A stretch of 38,429 nucleotides of DNA from Anaerolineales bacterium (GTDB taxonomy: Bacteria; Chloroflexota; Anaerolineae; Anaerolineales; Villigracilaceae), in the NCBI GenBank assembly GCA_021462845.1, contig JAJTXU010000015.1, positions 1-38,429 on the forward strand, written 5' to 3'. Positions 38,369 through 38,429 of this stretch are shown piece by piece (position 1 is the first letter of the stretch; each line of letters starts with the position of its first letter). Below the pieces are notes generated by a model, which saw only the letters and a program-made list of their open reading frames with translations, did no database searches and was not told where the DNA came from. Made by a program: the position numbers and the translations under genes.

Positions 38369-38429
38369 ATGGCAAAGCGAAAATTCAAGTTGACTGACGA
38401 AGAACGGAAAGAACTATTGCGAGCGTACC
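38369..38429 (+). CDS. IS630-type transposase or helix-turn-helix protein, N-terminal part
   Basis: ATG at 38369 with AGGTGA directly upstream; 20 codons are seen before the window ends. The start MAKRKFKLTDEERKELLRAY is typical of the helix-turn-helix head of IS630/Tc1-type transposases. The left end of the element would lie in 38351-38368, but no inverted repeat can be confirmed without the other end. Confidence 0.5.
   Translation, partial: MAKRKFKLTDEERKELLRAY

Overview
The window looks like a chromosomal segment of a Chloroflexota bacterium, most likely class Anaerolineae. This is inferred, not proven. The reasons are a moderately GC-rich composition with many CGC/GCG runs, a membrane-anchored protein with a long Thr/Pro-rich tail (37739-38350), a small lipoprotein and a coiled-coil protein of types I associate with Chloroflexota, and an exceptional density of short palindromic repeats between and inside genes. 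No tRNA, rRNA or CRISPR array was seen.

Region 1 (1-9300) is about surface glycans. After the end of an EamA-type transporter and a lone membrane protein, a minus-strand operon (7029 down to 1651) encodes an O-antigen ligase/polymerase-like protein, a processive family 2 glycosyltransferase, a nucleotidyltransferase-fold protein, a B12-binding radical SAM enzyme and the broken start of a methyltransferase. Two GT4 glycosyltransferases run divergently on the plus strand.

Region 2 (9444-19827) is catabolic. The minus strand carries a TPP-dependent enzyme, hydantoinase/oxoprolinase subunits A and B, a DAO-type FAD oxidoreductase and an SDR. A divergent plus-strand group carries an AbrB/PIN toxin-antitoxin pair and a class III CoA-transferase. 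Two copies of a ~140-bp composite repeat sit in the hydantoinase block.

Region 3 (19954-26700) is an accessory patchwork. It holds a small protein plus nucleotidyltransferase pair, a nucleotidyltransferase fused to a shortened VOC domain, an NTF2-like protein, a methyltransferase, an HSL-type esterase, a nitrilase, a truncated NUDIX gene, a four-unit ~40-bp-period palindromic array, an AT-rich lipoprotein gene and a Rnk/GreA-like regulator.

Region 4 (26724-36567) holds a class I fructose-bisphosphate aldolase (minus strand) and a coiled-coil protein, then a plus-strand cluster. That cluster encodes a molybdenum hydroxylase as a fused FAD/[2Fe-2S] subunit, a small membrane protein and a molybdopterin subunit, followed by an alpha/beta hydrolase, two DUF1361 membrane proteins, a DinB-like protein and YqeB. 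YqeB is a marker of selenium-dependent molybdenum hydroxylases, so this enzyme may carry labile selenium.

Region 5 (36568-38429) holds a repeat, an unrecognised protein, the Thr/Pro-rich membrane protein and the first codons of a probable IS630-type transposase that runs off the right edge.

The most striking feature is the way several palindromic repeat families enter reading frames in phase. They add internal peptides to at least four enzymes, replace C-termini, supply stop codons and possibly a ribosome binding site, and nest inside each other.
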